A stretch of DNA of 64,000 nt, from contig CAWCJO010000010.1 in the NCBI GenBank assembly GCA_963795935.1, positions 74,834-138,833 on the forward strand, written 5' to 3'. Positions 36,597-45,056 of this stretch are shown in pieces. The position numbers were made by a program, and so were the translations under genes. Position 1 is the stretch's first letter, and every line of letters begins with the position of its first letter. Origin of the DNA: JAICMB01 sp963795935. Its GTDB lineage: Bacteria; Acidobacteriota; Terriglobia; Bryobacterales; Bryobacteraceae. The notes under the pieces were generated by a model. That model saw only the letters and a list, made by a program, of their open reading frames with translations. It did no database searches and had not been told where the DNA came from.

Positions 36597-37196
36597 ATGC
36601 CGCCACGTCCGCTTATCGTGCTTGCCGCCGTCGCGGCCGCGTTCGGAATCGCGGTTCCCTATTATAGAGGAGCGGGATTCCTCGATCATCGCCTGATCGT
36701 CGCCTACGCCTGTCTGCCGACGATCTTTGCGGCCCCGGCGGCGGTCTCCTCCTTCGCACCCCTGGAGGCCCCCGAGGCGCGTGAAACTCTCCCGGCCTTT
36801 CAAAAACTTCTGCGAGTGTGGCTGCTGTGCTGGGCATTCGGAACCGGCATTCTGGGGATTGCGCTTTTAACAATTAACCTTGCGTTTGCGCACGGACGGT
36901 TGCTGCTCCCCCGCGCCGGCTTCCTGGTTGCCGCTCTCTGCCTCGGTTTCACCGGCTCAGCCGCCGTGGCCGCATTGGCGGCCGAGCTCACGCGCCATCT
37001 CGCGATGCGGACGGTGCACACCATGTTCCGGACGGGCTTCCTGATCCTCATCGCGGCGCTGTTCCTCGCGGATCGATTTTTTGCGGTGTCCTTGTCCACC
37101 GCGGCGTGGACGCGCCTGCTGTTCATTCTGGCCGCGGTCTGCGGCGGCGCCGCCGTGCTGTTCGCGACGCGTCTTCCCACCCGCACAGTATCCTGA
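36597..37196 (+). CDS. hypothetical multi-helix membrane protein
   Basis: ATG 36597 gives MPPRPLIVLAAVAAAFGIAV and a protein of about 199 residues with six hydrophobic helices, for example LLRVWLLCWAFGTGILGIAL, AGFLVAALCLGFTGSAAVAA and RTGFLILIAALFLADRFFAV. There are no charged residues inside the helices that would suggest a transport or catalytic site. It ends 7 bp before trmFO and may share its transcript. Function unknown. Confidence 0.7.
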   Translation: MPPRPLIVLAAVAAAFGIAVPYYRGAGFLDHRLIVAYACLPTIFAAPAAVSSFAPLEAPEARETLPAFQKLLRVWLLCWAFGTGILGIALLTINLAFAHGRLLLPRAGFLVAALCLGFTGSAAVAALAAELTRHLAMRTVHTMFRTGFLILIAALFLADRFFAVSLSTAAWTRLLFILAAVCGGAAVLFATRLPTRTVS

Positions 37197-37203
37197 AGTT
37201 TAA

Positions 37204-38595
37204 GTGGAGGAAATTCACGTCATCGGCGGTGGATTGGCGGGGTGCGAGGCGGCCTTTCAGATCGCGCGCGCCGGCATTCCCGCGGTTCTCCATGAGATGC
37301 GTCCTGTGCGCGCTACCGAGGCCCACCAAACGGACCGCCTCGCCGAACTCGTGTGCAGCAATTCGCTCAAGACGGAGCAGGAAAACAGCGCGCCCTGGCT
37401 GCTCAAACAGGAATTGCGCGCGCTCGGAAGCCTGCTGCTGCGGGCGGCCGCGAAGGCCCGCATTCCGGGCGGCCACGCGCTCACCGTGGACCGCGCTATT
37501 TTCGCCGACGAAGTCTCGCGCGCGATAGAAGAGCACCGGTTGATCGAGGTGCGGCGCGAGGAGGTCGAGGAAATACCGGCCGGCGGGATTGCGATCGTCG
37601 CCAGCGGCCCGCTTACCAGCGGCGCGCTGGCAGCGAATATCGCTCGCGTGACCGGCGCGGAGCGGCTGTTCTTCTACGACAGCATCAGCCCTATCGTCGA
37701 TGCCGAATCCATCGACATGTGCATCGTGTTCCGGGCCTCTCGTTATGGCAAGTCGCTCGACGGCGGCGACGATTATCTCAATTGCCCGCTCGACCAGGAG
37801 CAGTACGAACGCTTTGTCGACGCCCTGCTCCAGGCGCAGCATGTTCCCGCCCACATCCCCGCCGACCGCACTCCGTTTTTCGAGGCCTGCCTGCCTGTCG
37901 AGGAGATCGCGCGGCGCGGACGCGAGACGCTGCGCTTCGGCCCCATGAAGCCCATGGGATTGACCGATCCGCGCATCGGACGACGCCCCTACGCCGTCGT
38001 TCAGCTTCGCCAGGAAGATGCGCGAGCCGGCAGCTATAACCTGGTGGGATTTCAGAACCACATGCGATTCGGCGATCAGCAGGGCGTGTTCCGCATGATC
38101 CCGGGCCTGGAAAATGCGGAGTTCCTGCGCTTCGGTCAAATGCACCGCAACACATACATCAACGCTCCGGCCCTTCTCGGGCCTACGCTCGAATTGCGCG
38201 CGCGCCGGGGCCTATTCTTCGCCGGGCAGATCTCGGGCGTGGAGGGCTACGTCGAATCGATCGCGACCGGCCTCATCGCAGGCCACCATGCGGCGGCGCT
38301 TGCAAGAAACGACGAAATCAGGCCCTTTCCGCGCGCCACCGCGCTCGGGTCGTTGTGCCATTACGTCTCCGCCGCCGATCCCCGCAATTACCAGCCCGCG
38401 AACATCACGTTCGATCTCCTGGAACCGCTTGACGATCCCACGCGGCACAAATTGCGGCACGATAAGCGCGCTCGCCACGCCGAGGTGTGCCGTCGCGCGC
38501 TCTGCGCACTCGAGGCGTATCTTGGCGCCGCTTCGCATGATGAGGCGCCGCGGCGGGTTCACGATTGCGACGGGGCGACCCCCGCCGGGCGGTGA
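37204..38595 (+). CDS. trmFO: methylenetetrahydrofolate--tRNA-(uracil-5-)-methyltransferase
   Basis: TrmFO methylates U54 of tRNA (ribothymidine) using methylenetetrahydrofolate and FAD. From GTG 37204 (the gtggagg context) it reads EEIHVIGGGLAGCEAAFQIA, the FAD-binding fold. HEMRPVRATEAHQTDRLAEL, VCSNSLK (the region with the catalytic Cys), GGHALTVDRAIFADEVS and FFYDSISPIVDAESIDM follow. It ends with GLFFAGQISGVEGYVESIAT and GSLCHYVSAADPRNYQPANI. The 463-residue length is right for the family. The enzyme is common in Gram-positives, Deltaproteobacteria and Acidobacteria. Confidence 0.97.
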   Translation: MEEIHVIGGGLAGCEAAFQIARAGIPAVLHEMRPVRATEAHQTDRLAELVCSNSLKTEQENSAPWLLKQELRALGSLLLRAAAKARIPGGHALTVDRAIFADEVSRAIEEHRLIEVRREEVEEIPAGGIAIVASGPLTSGALAANIARVTGAERLFFYDSISPIVDAESIDMCIVFRASRYGKSLDGGDDYLNCPLDQEQYERFVDALLQAQHVPAHIPADRTPFFEACLPVEEIARRGRETLRFGPMKPMGLTDPRIGRRPYAVVQLRQEDARAGSYNLVGFQNHMRFGDQQGVFRMIPGLENAEFLRFGQMHRNTYINAPALLGPTLELRARRGLFFAGQISGVEGYVESIATGLIAGHHAAALARNDEIRPFPRATALGSLCHYVSAADPRNYQPANITFDLLEPLDDPTRHKLRHDKRARHAEVCRRALCALEAYLGAASHDEAPRRVHDCDGATPAGR

Positions 38596-38781
38596 GTTGG
38601 TGGGACCACTGGGCGATCAGTCGAGTAGGGCCGACGGGTCACGCGTACCAGGCTAAGTTTTCTAAACCCATTGTTGAGGATGGTTGGGCTTCAGTGGTTT
38701 TTATTTGCGGCGTTGCAGCATTTCGGGTTGCTCCACAGGTTTGGGCGTCTCGCAACTCCAGCGTGATATCGTACTATTTCT

Positions 38782-39900
38782 ATGCGTGTTGCCCATATAG
38801 CGGCGTTCCTGGCCGCCGCGCCCCTCCTGCTCGCCGCTCCCAGACAATATTTCGTTTACTTCGGCACCTACACCGGACCGAAGAGCAAAGGCATTTACGT
38901 CGCCCGCTTCGACGCGGGGAGCGGCAAGCTGCAGCCGCTCAGCGTAGCCGCCGAAATGGCAAACCCGTCGTTTGTCGCGCCTCATCCCAACGGCCGCTTT
39001 CTATACGCCGTCGGCGAGCAGCGCGGCGGAATCGTCAGCGCCTTCTCGATTGATCGCAACAGCGGCACTTTGACGCTGCTGAACACGATGCCGTCGAAGG
39101 GAAACGGCCCCTGCTACGCGCGAGTGGATAAAACCGGCCGGGCGCTGCTGGTGGCTAACTATGGCAGCGGGACCTTCGCGGTCTTTCCTATCGAAGCCGA
39201 TGGCAAGCTGAAGGACGCCTCCGCCACTATTCAGGACCAAGGCAAGGGAAGCAATCCGGCGCGCCAGGGAGGGCCGCACGCGCACTCCCTGAATCCCTCG
39301 AATGACGACCGCTTCGCCGTGGGCGCCGACCTCGGCCTGGACAAGCTCTTCGTATTCAAATTCGACGCGGCGGCCGGCACTCTTACGCCCAACAACCCGC
39401 CCTACGCGGAAGTCAAGCCCGGATCCGGACCGCGCCATTTTGCTTTTCACCCCAATGGAAAATTCGCGTATGTCACGGACGAAATCGCCTCGAACGTGGT
39501 GGCCTTCCAGTGGGACGGGGCCGCCGGAACGCTGCACGAGCTCCAAACGATCTCGACGCTTCCGGCGGATTTCAAAGGCGAAAATACTACAGCCGAAATC
39601 CAGGTTCACCCTTCCGGAAATTTTCTCTACGATTCGAACCGCGGCGCCGACAACATCGCCGTGTTTCGCATCGACAAGAGCAAAGGAACGCTCACGGCGG
39701 TGGACCATACCTCCACGCAAGGCAATGTCCCGCGCGGCTTCGGCATCGATCCCAGCGGCTCGTTTCTAATCGCGGGCAATGAAAAGTCGGACAATATTGT
39801 GGTTTTCCGCATCGACAAGCGCAGCGGAAAGCTCACGCCGACGGGCCAGACAGCGGAGGTCGGCGGTCCGGTATGCGTAAAATTCGTGCCGCTTCAGTGA
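38782..39900 (+). CDS. lactonase family protein (6-phosphogluconolactonase-like propeller), secreted
   Basis: The 372-residue protein has a signal peptide (MRVAHIAAFLAAAPLLLA) and then a seven-bladed propeller of the YbhE/Pgl type: YFVYFGTYTGPKSKGIYVAR, FVAPHPNGRFLYAVGE, QGGPHAHSLNPSNDDRF, GSGPRHFAFHPNGKFAYVTD, AEIQVHPSGNFLYDSNRGAD and VPRGFGIDPSGSFLIAGN. The repeated HPNGRFLY/HPSGNFLY blades are the family hallmark. Exported members are frequent in Acidobacteria; the natural substrate outside the cytoplasm is unknown, so the pentose-phosphate role should not be assumed. Confidence 0.92.
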   Translation: MRVAHIAAFLAAAPLLLAAPRQYFVYFGTYTGPKSKGIYVARFDAGSGKLQPLSVAAEMANPSFVAPHPNGRFLYAVGEQRGGIVSAFSIDRNSGTLTLLNTMPSKGNGPCYARVDKTGRALLVANYGSGTFAVFPIEADGKLKDASATIQDQGKGSNPARQGGPHAHSLNPSNDDRFAVGADLGLDKLFVFKFDAAAGTLTPNNPPYAEVKPGSGPRHFAFHPNGKFAYVTDEIASNVVAFQWDGAAGTLHELQTISTLPADFKGENTTAEIQVHPSGNFLYDSNRGADNIAVFRIDKSKGTLTAVDHTSTQGNVPRGFGIDPSGSFLIAGNEKSDNIVVFRIDKRSGKLTPTGQTAEVGGPVCVKFVPLQ

Positions 39901-39923
39901 CGGCAAAGCCGGTAAAATAAGGC

Positions 39924-40280
39924 GTGATCTGGCGCGTGTTCGGCGTGGCTGCCTTGGCGTTTGCCATGGTGGCCGGCAGCACGGAATGCGTGGTCGAGTG
40001 CAGCGCGCAACCGTGCCATGACGACGCGAGCAAGCCTCTCTGTCATCGGCATCACCGCTCGAAGCAGTCCGGCGATGCATTCTGCAAGCATTCCCTTTTC
40101 GTAGCTGAATGCGGGATGCGAGCTACCCTTGTTGCCGCGGCGTCGCAAGCGCATCATATTGTCCCCCTGTGTCCACAGGACATGGCCACCGTTCCGGCAA
40201 ATTCAGTTGCCGCGGTTTTCACACCCGCCTGGTCGCCGCCGCTTGCTCGCCTGACGCCAATTCCCGCTCTAAAAATCTAG
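39924..40280 (+). CDS. small secreted Cys/His-rich protein
   Basis: GTG 39924 opens a 118-residue frame with a signal peptide (IWRVFGVAALAFAMVAGSTE). A cluster of putative metal ligands follows: CVVECSAQPCHDDAS, CHRHHRSKQ and CKHSLFVAECG. The C-terminal part is hydrophobic and Pro-rich. It lies 55 bp upstream of the Met/His-rich outer-membrane candidate on the same strand, which suggests a shared metal-related role. No known family is recognised. Confidence 0.6.
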   Translation: MIWRVFGVAALAFAMVAGSTECVVECSAQPCHDDASKPLCHRHHRSKQSGDAFCKHSLFVAECGMRATLVAAASQAHHIVPLCPQDMATVPANSVAAVFTPAWSPPLARLTPIPALKI

Positions 40281-40334
40281 ACTCTCCTCGACCGCAGCGC
40301 TTCCGTTGGCCGGATTGCATTGGGAGGACTATTT

Positions 40335-41654
40335 ATGCATATAAATTGGCCGCGCTGGATGGCCGCGAGCGCGCTGCTTTCGGCCGCTGCGCAAACGATG
40401 CCGGACATGCCGGACATGCCTCAACACCAGCATGAAAACATGCAGCACGGGGCCATGCAAATGAACATGAACGCGGCGGGCATGTATCTCATGAATATGG
40501 CGTCGGGCACGAGCGTGAATCCGTTGAGCTGGCCTATGCCGATGATCATGCATCGCATGGGCTCGTGGAACCTGATGTTCATGGCCAACGCGTTCCTTTC
40601 CGATACGCAGCAAGCGGGGCCGCGCGGCGCCGCCAAGCTGTTTTCGACAAACTGGCTGATGAGCTCCGCGGAGCATGCCGTGGGTTCGGGCAGCTTCATG
40701 ATTGAGACAATGCTCAGTCTGGAGCCACTGACGATAACGGATCGCCGCTATCCGGAACTCTTCCAGACGGGCGAGACCGCCTACAGCCGGCCGCTCGCCG
40801 ACGCGCAGCACCCTCACGATTTCGTCATGAGTGTCGCCTTCGAGTACGCCTACCCTTTGAGCGAAAATACAATGCTGCAGCTGTATTACGCGCCGGTCGG
40901 CGACCCGGCTCTGGGGCCGGTTGCGTTCCCGCATCGCGCCTCCGCGATGGAACTGCCCCAGGCGCCGCTGGGCCATCACTGGCAGGATTCGACGCACATC
41001 GCCGACAATGTCGTAACCGTCGGCGTGCAGCATAAATGGCTGCGCCTCGAGGCCAGCGGGTTTTACGGCACGGAGCCGGACGAGAATCGCTGGAACATCG
41101 ATTGGGGACCGATGAATTCGTATTCCGCGCGGCTGTGGGTGTTTCCATCTAAAAATTGGGCGGCGCAGGTCTCCTGCGGCCGCCTCGCCCGGCCGGAACG
41201 CCAAGAGCCAGGCGATGTCGTGCGCACCACGGCGTCGCTGGCATACACGCGGGCCGCCTCGCATCGCAATGCCTGGTCCAGCAGCCTCATTTGGGGACGC
41301 AATCATGAGATTCTGACGCGCCGCAATCTTAACTCGTATTTGGCGGAAACGCTGTACCCGATCGGCGCGAAGAATTTTCTCGCAGGCCGCATCGAGCTGG
41401 TCGATAAAGACGAGCTGTTTGCCGATACCCCGGATCTGGAAGCTCAGCTCGATCGCACGGCCGGGAGTACGTTCCGCATACAGGCCTACACCGCCGGGTA
41501 CACGCGAGACATCGGCACTTTCAAAAACGTTGAAACCGGCCTGGGAGCGAACGCAACCGCGTATGGCGTCCCCGGCGCACTGACGCCCTACTATGGCCGG
41601 CATCCCTGGGCGGTGGACGTCTACATGCGCGTCCGCCTTAAGCCCGCCGAATAA
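40335..41654 (+). CDS. outer-membrane protein candidate with Met/His-rich N-terminus
   Basis: ATG 40335 follows GGGAGGA at 40322-40328; an upstream in-frame TTG is within the site. After a signal-like start (MHINWPRWMAASALLSAAAQ) comes a Met/His-rich stretch of about 45 residues (TMPDMPDMPQHQHENMQHGA, then MQMNMNAAGMYLMNM). A ~360-residue body with alternating beta-strand pattern follows, for example LRLEASGFYGTEPDENRWNI and YSARLWVFPSKNWAAQV. It ends AVDVYMRVRLKPAE, typical of a barrel. Such N-termini bind copper(I), as in CopB/PcoB-like proteins. A copper-related role is inferred, not proven. Confidence 0.75.
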   Translation: MHINWPRWMAASALLSAAAQTMPDMPDMPQHQHENMQHGAMQMNMNAAGMYLMNMASGTSVNPLSWPMPMIMHRMGSWNLMFMANAFLSDTQQAGPRGAAKLFSTNWLMSSAEHAVGSGSFMIETMLSLEPLTITDRRYPELFQTGETAYSRPLADAQHPHDFVMSVAFEYAYPLSENTMLQLYYAPVGDPALGPVAFPHRASAMELPQAPLGHHWQDSTHIADNVVTVGVQHKWLRLEASGFYGTEPDENRWNIDWGPMNSYSARLWVFPSKNWAAQVSCGRLARPERQEPGDVVRTTASLAYTRAASHRNAWSSSLIWGRNHEILTRRNLNSYLAETLYPIGAKNFLAGRIELVDKDELFADTPDLEAQLDRTAGSTFRIQAYTAGYTRDIGTFKNVETGLGANATAYGVPGALTPYYGRHPWAVDVYMRVRLKPAE

Positions 41655-41664
41655 GAGCGCAGTA

Positions 41665-42592
41665 TCATTTGGCGAATCTGAAATGCCAGGAGTTGCGTGC
41701 CAGACCCTTCAGTTCTTCGAGCGAAAACCCGAACTCGCGGGCTGCAATCTCGAACTCGCGCGGCAAGGAAGTCCCAAACAGCGAGGGATCGTCGGTATTC
41801 AAGGTAATCGGCACGCCCGCATCATAGAGCGCCCGCACGGGGTGCGCGCTCAAGGACTCGACCGCTCCGGTCCGCGCATTCGAGGTGATGCAAATCTCCA
41901 GGGGCACGCCGCGGTCGCGCAAGGCCTTCATCAAATTGGGGTCCCGGACGGCGGCGATGCCATGTCCGATGCGCTCCGCCCCGATCGCGAGCGCCGCCCA
42001 CACCGACTCCGGCCCGGCGGTTTCCCCGGCGTGACAGACCAGGCGCAAGCCGCCGTCGCGCGCATAAGCGAATACGTCCCGGAACCACTCCGCCGGCCCG
42101 CGTACTTCGTCCCCGCCGATTCCAAACGCGACCACGCCTTGGTCCCGCCGCGTAACGGCGAACTCCGCGACGCGAAGTCCCTGCTCCGGCCCAAACTGCC
42201 GCACCGCGTCGAGGATCCAAAACACCTTGACCGGCGCGCGCAGCGATTCCCGCCATAACGCGTCGTACACGCTTGCTAGGGACTGCTGCTTCCACGAGAC
42301 TACTCCAGCCGATAACGTCACTTCGGCGTAGTCGATGCCCTGCTGCTCGAAGCGCTCGAACAGACGGCGCGCCGCGATCGCGTAGTGCTCCGGCGAACGC
42401 AGCTTGCGGGTGACCCAAACGAAGGCGCGCAGAAATCCCGCGAAATCGTGGAATGCCGTATGGGCCTCGATCTCTTCGCGGGTCAGCGTAGGATCGATCT
42501 CCAGCAACGCCTCCGCCCCGATGGCGCCCTCCAGATGGACGTGCAACTCGGCGAGCGGCGGCGCGAAAAGATCGCCGGGCATCCTTGCCATA
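41665..42592 (-). CDS. add: adenosine deaminase family protein
   Basis: The enzyme deaminates adenosine (or a related purine nucleoside) to inosine. ATG 42592 (MARMPGDLFAPP) is preferred because a longer frame to 42627 would overlap the divergent glgB start. Zinc ligands and catalytic motifs are ELHVHLEGAI (HxH), VCHAGETAGPESVW (His), RIGHGIAAVRDPNLM (the catalytic His nearby), CITSNARTGAV and TLNTDDPSLFGT (catalytic/zinc Asp pair). About 308 residues, usual for the family. It points away from glgB and may share a regulatory region with it. Confidence 0.93.
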
Positions 42593-42616
42593 ATAGCGGC
42601 AGTGACTCCAAACGAA

Positions 42617-44758
42617 ATGGAAGCCATCGTAGGGGGCTATCATGGCGATCCATTTCGCTTCCTCGGCCCGCACCGCGTCCAGAAAGGCTGGGAAATCCGG
42701 GCCTTCCTGCCGCAAGCTTTGGAAGCCGCGGTTCTTCTGCGAGATCAGTCGATCCCCATGCGAAAGACCGATCCGCAGGGTCTGTTTACGATTTGCGTGC
42801 CGGACGATCCCGGCGCGTACCGCCTGCGTCTGACGCTATGGAATCGAACGCGCCAGGACATCGACGATCCTTACCGCTTCCCTCCCCTGCTCACCGATTT
42901 CGATCTGCACCTGCATGGCGAAGGCACTCATTTCGAGAGCTACGAAACAATGGGCGCGCATCTGGCGATCTGCGAGGGCGTGCGCGGCGTGCGTTTCGCC
43001 GTATGGGCTCCGAATGCGCTGGTGGTGAGCGTCATCGGCGATTTCAACGATTGGGACAGCCGCCGCCATCCCATGCGCCTGCGCACGGGCGGCATCTGGG
43101 AGATATTCATGCCCGGCATCGGCGACGGCGCCCATTACAAGTATCAGATCCGCAGCCGTTTCCGCGGCTACAACCAGCAGAAGGCCGACCCCTACGGCTT
43201 CGCGAGCGAGGTCGCGCCCAAGTCCGCATCCATCGTCTACGACCTGCGCGATTACAAGTGGGGCGACGGAGAATGGCAACAAGCGCGCGTCGAAAAAGAC
43301 TATCTGGCGTCCCCGTTCGCGGTTTACGAGGTCCACGCCGGAAGCTGGCTGCGCGGCCCTCAGAACAGTTTTCTGAACTATCGCGAGCTGGCCGCGACGC
43401 TGGTCCCCTACGTCAAGGATCTTGGCTACACCCACGTCGAGTTTATGCCCATTCAGGAGCACCCCTTTCTCGGTTCCTGGGGCTACCAGGTAGTCGGCTA
43501 CTACGCGCCCACATCGCGTTATGGATCGCCGCGGGATTTCATGTACCTGGTCGACCAACTCCATCGGGCCGGTATCGGCGTGATTGTCGATTGGGTGCCG
43601 GCGCACTTTCCCAAGGATGCGCATGGGCTTGCGTTTTTCGACGGCACCGCGCTGTACGAGCATGCCGACCCCCGCAAAGGCGAGCATCGCGAGTGGGGCA
43701 CGCTGATCTTCAACTTCGGGCGCAACGAAATCCGCACGTTTCTGATTTCGAACGCGCTGTTTTGGCTGAAGGAGTACCATATCGACGGCCTTCGCGTGGA
43801 TGCGGTGGCGTCGATGCTGTACCTGGACTATTCGCGCAAACCCGGCGAGTGGGTCCCTAACATCCACGGGGGCCGCGAGAATCTCGAAGCGATCGATTTC
43901 CTCCGCCGCTTCAACGAGCTCGCGCATCAAGTCCCCGGCTCCGTCACGACCGCCGAGGAATCTACCGCCTTTCCCGGCGTTTCAAAACCCGTGTATCTCA
44001 ACGGCCTGGGTTTCACCATGAAGTGGAACATGGGCTGGATGCACGACATGCTGAACTACTTTACGCTCGACCCGGTTTACCGCAAGTTTCACCACAACGA
44101 CATCACGTTCAGCCTGCTGTATGCCTTCACGGAAAATTTCGTTTTGCCCATCTCGCACGATGAGGTCGTGTATCTGAAGGGCGCGTTGCTGAGCAAGATG
44201 CCTGGCGATGTTTGGCAGAAGTTCGCCAACGTGCGGGCGTTCTTGGGCTACATGTACGCGCACCCGGGCAAGAAACTTTTATTTATGGGAAGCGAGTTCG
44301 GCGACTGGAACGAATGGAGCCACGACCACGGCCTGGCCTGGGAGGTACTTCAATACGACTTTCACCGCAAGCTGCAGGATTATAACCGCGAGCTGAATCG
44401 TCTGTACCGTTCCCACCCGGCTTTTTACGAGATAGATTTCGATTACACAGGTTTTGAATGGATCGACTTCCGCGATGTCGAGAATTCGATAATTTCGTTT
44501 CTGCGCCGCGACGCCCGCGGGCGCTTCCTGGTTTTCGTGTGCAACTTTACGCCGGTCCCGCGCCGGAACTATCGCGTAGGCGTGCCGCAGCCCGGATTTT
44601 ACCGCGAAATTCTCAATAGCGATTCATCGTTATTCGGCGGGAGCAATGTGGGTAACGCGGGCGGGGTTCGCTCCGATCCCCTCCCCATGCACGATCGTCC
44701 CCACAGCATCAACATTACGATTCCGCCGCTCGCCGTCACGGCGTTCGAACTTAGTTAA
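42617..44758 (+). CDS. glgB: 1,4-alpha-glucan branching enzyme
   Basis: GlgB adds alpha-1,6 branches to glycogen. ATG 42617 gives MEAIVGGYHGDPFRFLGPH, matching the usual N-terminal CBM48 domain; GTG 42602 is an equally possible start. A second CBM48-like part holds GVRFAVWAPNALVVSVIGDF. The GH13 domain has GYTHVEFMPIQEHPFLGSWG and GVIVDWVPAHFPKDAHGLAF. DGLRVDAVASMLYLDYSR supplies the nucleophile Asp. VTTAEESTAFPGV supplies the acid/base Glu, and PISHDEVVYLKGAL the third Asp. About 713 residues, complete, with a C-terminal beta domain. Other glycogen genes are not in the window. Confidence 0.97.
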   Translation: MEAIVGGYHGDPFRFLGPHRVQKGWEIRAFLPQALEAAVLLRDQSIPMRKTDPQGLFTICVPDDPGAYRLRLTLWNRTRQDIDDPYRFPPLLTDFDLHLHGEGTHFESYETMGAHLAICEGVRGVRFAVWAPNALVVSVIGDFNDWDSRRHPMRLRTGGIWEIFMPGIGDGAHYKYQIRSRFRGYNQQKADPYGFASEVAPKSASIVYDLRDYKWGDGEWQQARVEKDYLASPFAVYEVHAGSWLRGPQNSFLNYRELAATLVPYVKDLGYTHVEFMPIQEHPFLGSWGYQVVGYYAPTSRYGSPRDFMYLVDQLHRAGIGVIVDWVPAHFPKDAHGLAFFDGTALYEHADPRKGEHREWGTLIFNFGRNEIRTFLISNALFWLKEYHIDGLRVDAVASMLYLDYSRKPGEWVPNIHGGRENLEAIDFLRRFNELAHQVPGSVTTAEESTAFPGVSKPVYLNGLGFTMKWNMGWMHDMLNYFTLDPVYRKFHHNDITFSLLYAFTENFVLPISHDEVVYLKGALLSKMPGDVWQKFANVRAFLGYMYAHPGKKLLFMGSEFGDWNEWSHDHGLAWEVLQYDFHRKLQDYNRELNRLYRSHPAFYEIDFDYTGFEWIDFRDVENSIISFLRRDARGRFLVFVCNFTPVPRRNYRVGVPQPGFYREILNSDSSLFGGSNVGNAGGVRSDPLPMHDRPHSINITIPPLAVTAFELS

Positions 44759-44761
44759 GTC

Positions 44762-44809
44762 AGCGCGATTCGCTTTAGCGCGATTCGCTTTAGCGCGATG
44801 GATCGCGCT
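44762..44809. repeat. tandem 15-bp repeats ending in a perfect palindrome
   Basis: The unit agcgcgattcgcttt occurs twice (44762-44776 and 44777-44791). It is followed by agcgcgatggatcgcgct (44792-44809), an 8-bp perfect stem with a 2-base loop. The array begins 4 bases after the glgB stop and overlaps the end of the convergent small membrane gene. It could act as a bidirectional terminator, though no T-run follows. Confidence 0.8.
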
Positions 44810-44963
44810 GGCGCGTATTGCTGACGCCCGTCAGAATCCCCAGCCCGACCAACACAATCACCCCCACTGCGATCCACTGCGCCGGTACGTGCAGCAGGAA
44901 TGCGCCCACCGCCAGTCCCGCAATCAACACAATAAACCCGACAATGTATAATGCGAATGACAT
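44790..44963 (-). CDS. small two-helix membrane protein
   Basis: ATG 44963 follows ggagga. The 57-residue product has two helices (FALYIVGFIVLIAGLAVGAF and AQWIAVGVIVLVGLGIL) and a polar end (VSNTRQRDPSR). It converges with glgB, and its 3' end overlaps the palindromic repeat there. Small proteins of this type are common and mostly uncharacterised. Confidence 0.65.
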   Translation of the reverse strand: MSFALYIVGFIVLIAGLAVGAFLLHVPAQWIAVGVIVLVGLGILTGVSNTRQRDPSR

Positions 44964-45056
44964 GCATTCTCCTCCCGCTATGCCCGTGCAAGTGCCCGGC
45001 CAGAATGTCAACTCATTGAATCTCCGTAACATTCGCGGCAGACGTTACAATGCGGG

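Noticed and set aside
40329..41603. 424-codon minus-strand frame opposite the outer-membrane candidate
   Set aside because: The plus strand has a ribosome-binding site, a signal-like start and a barrel pattern. The minus product is Arg/His-rich and unstructured.
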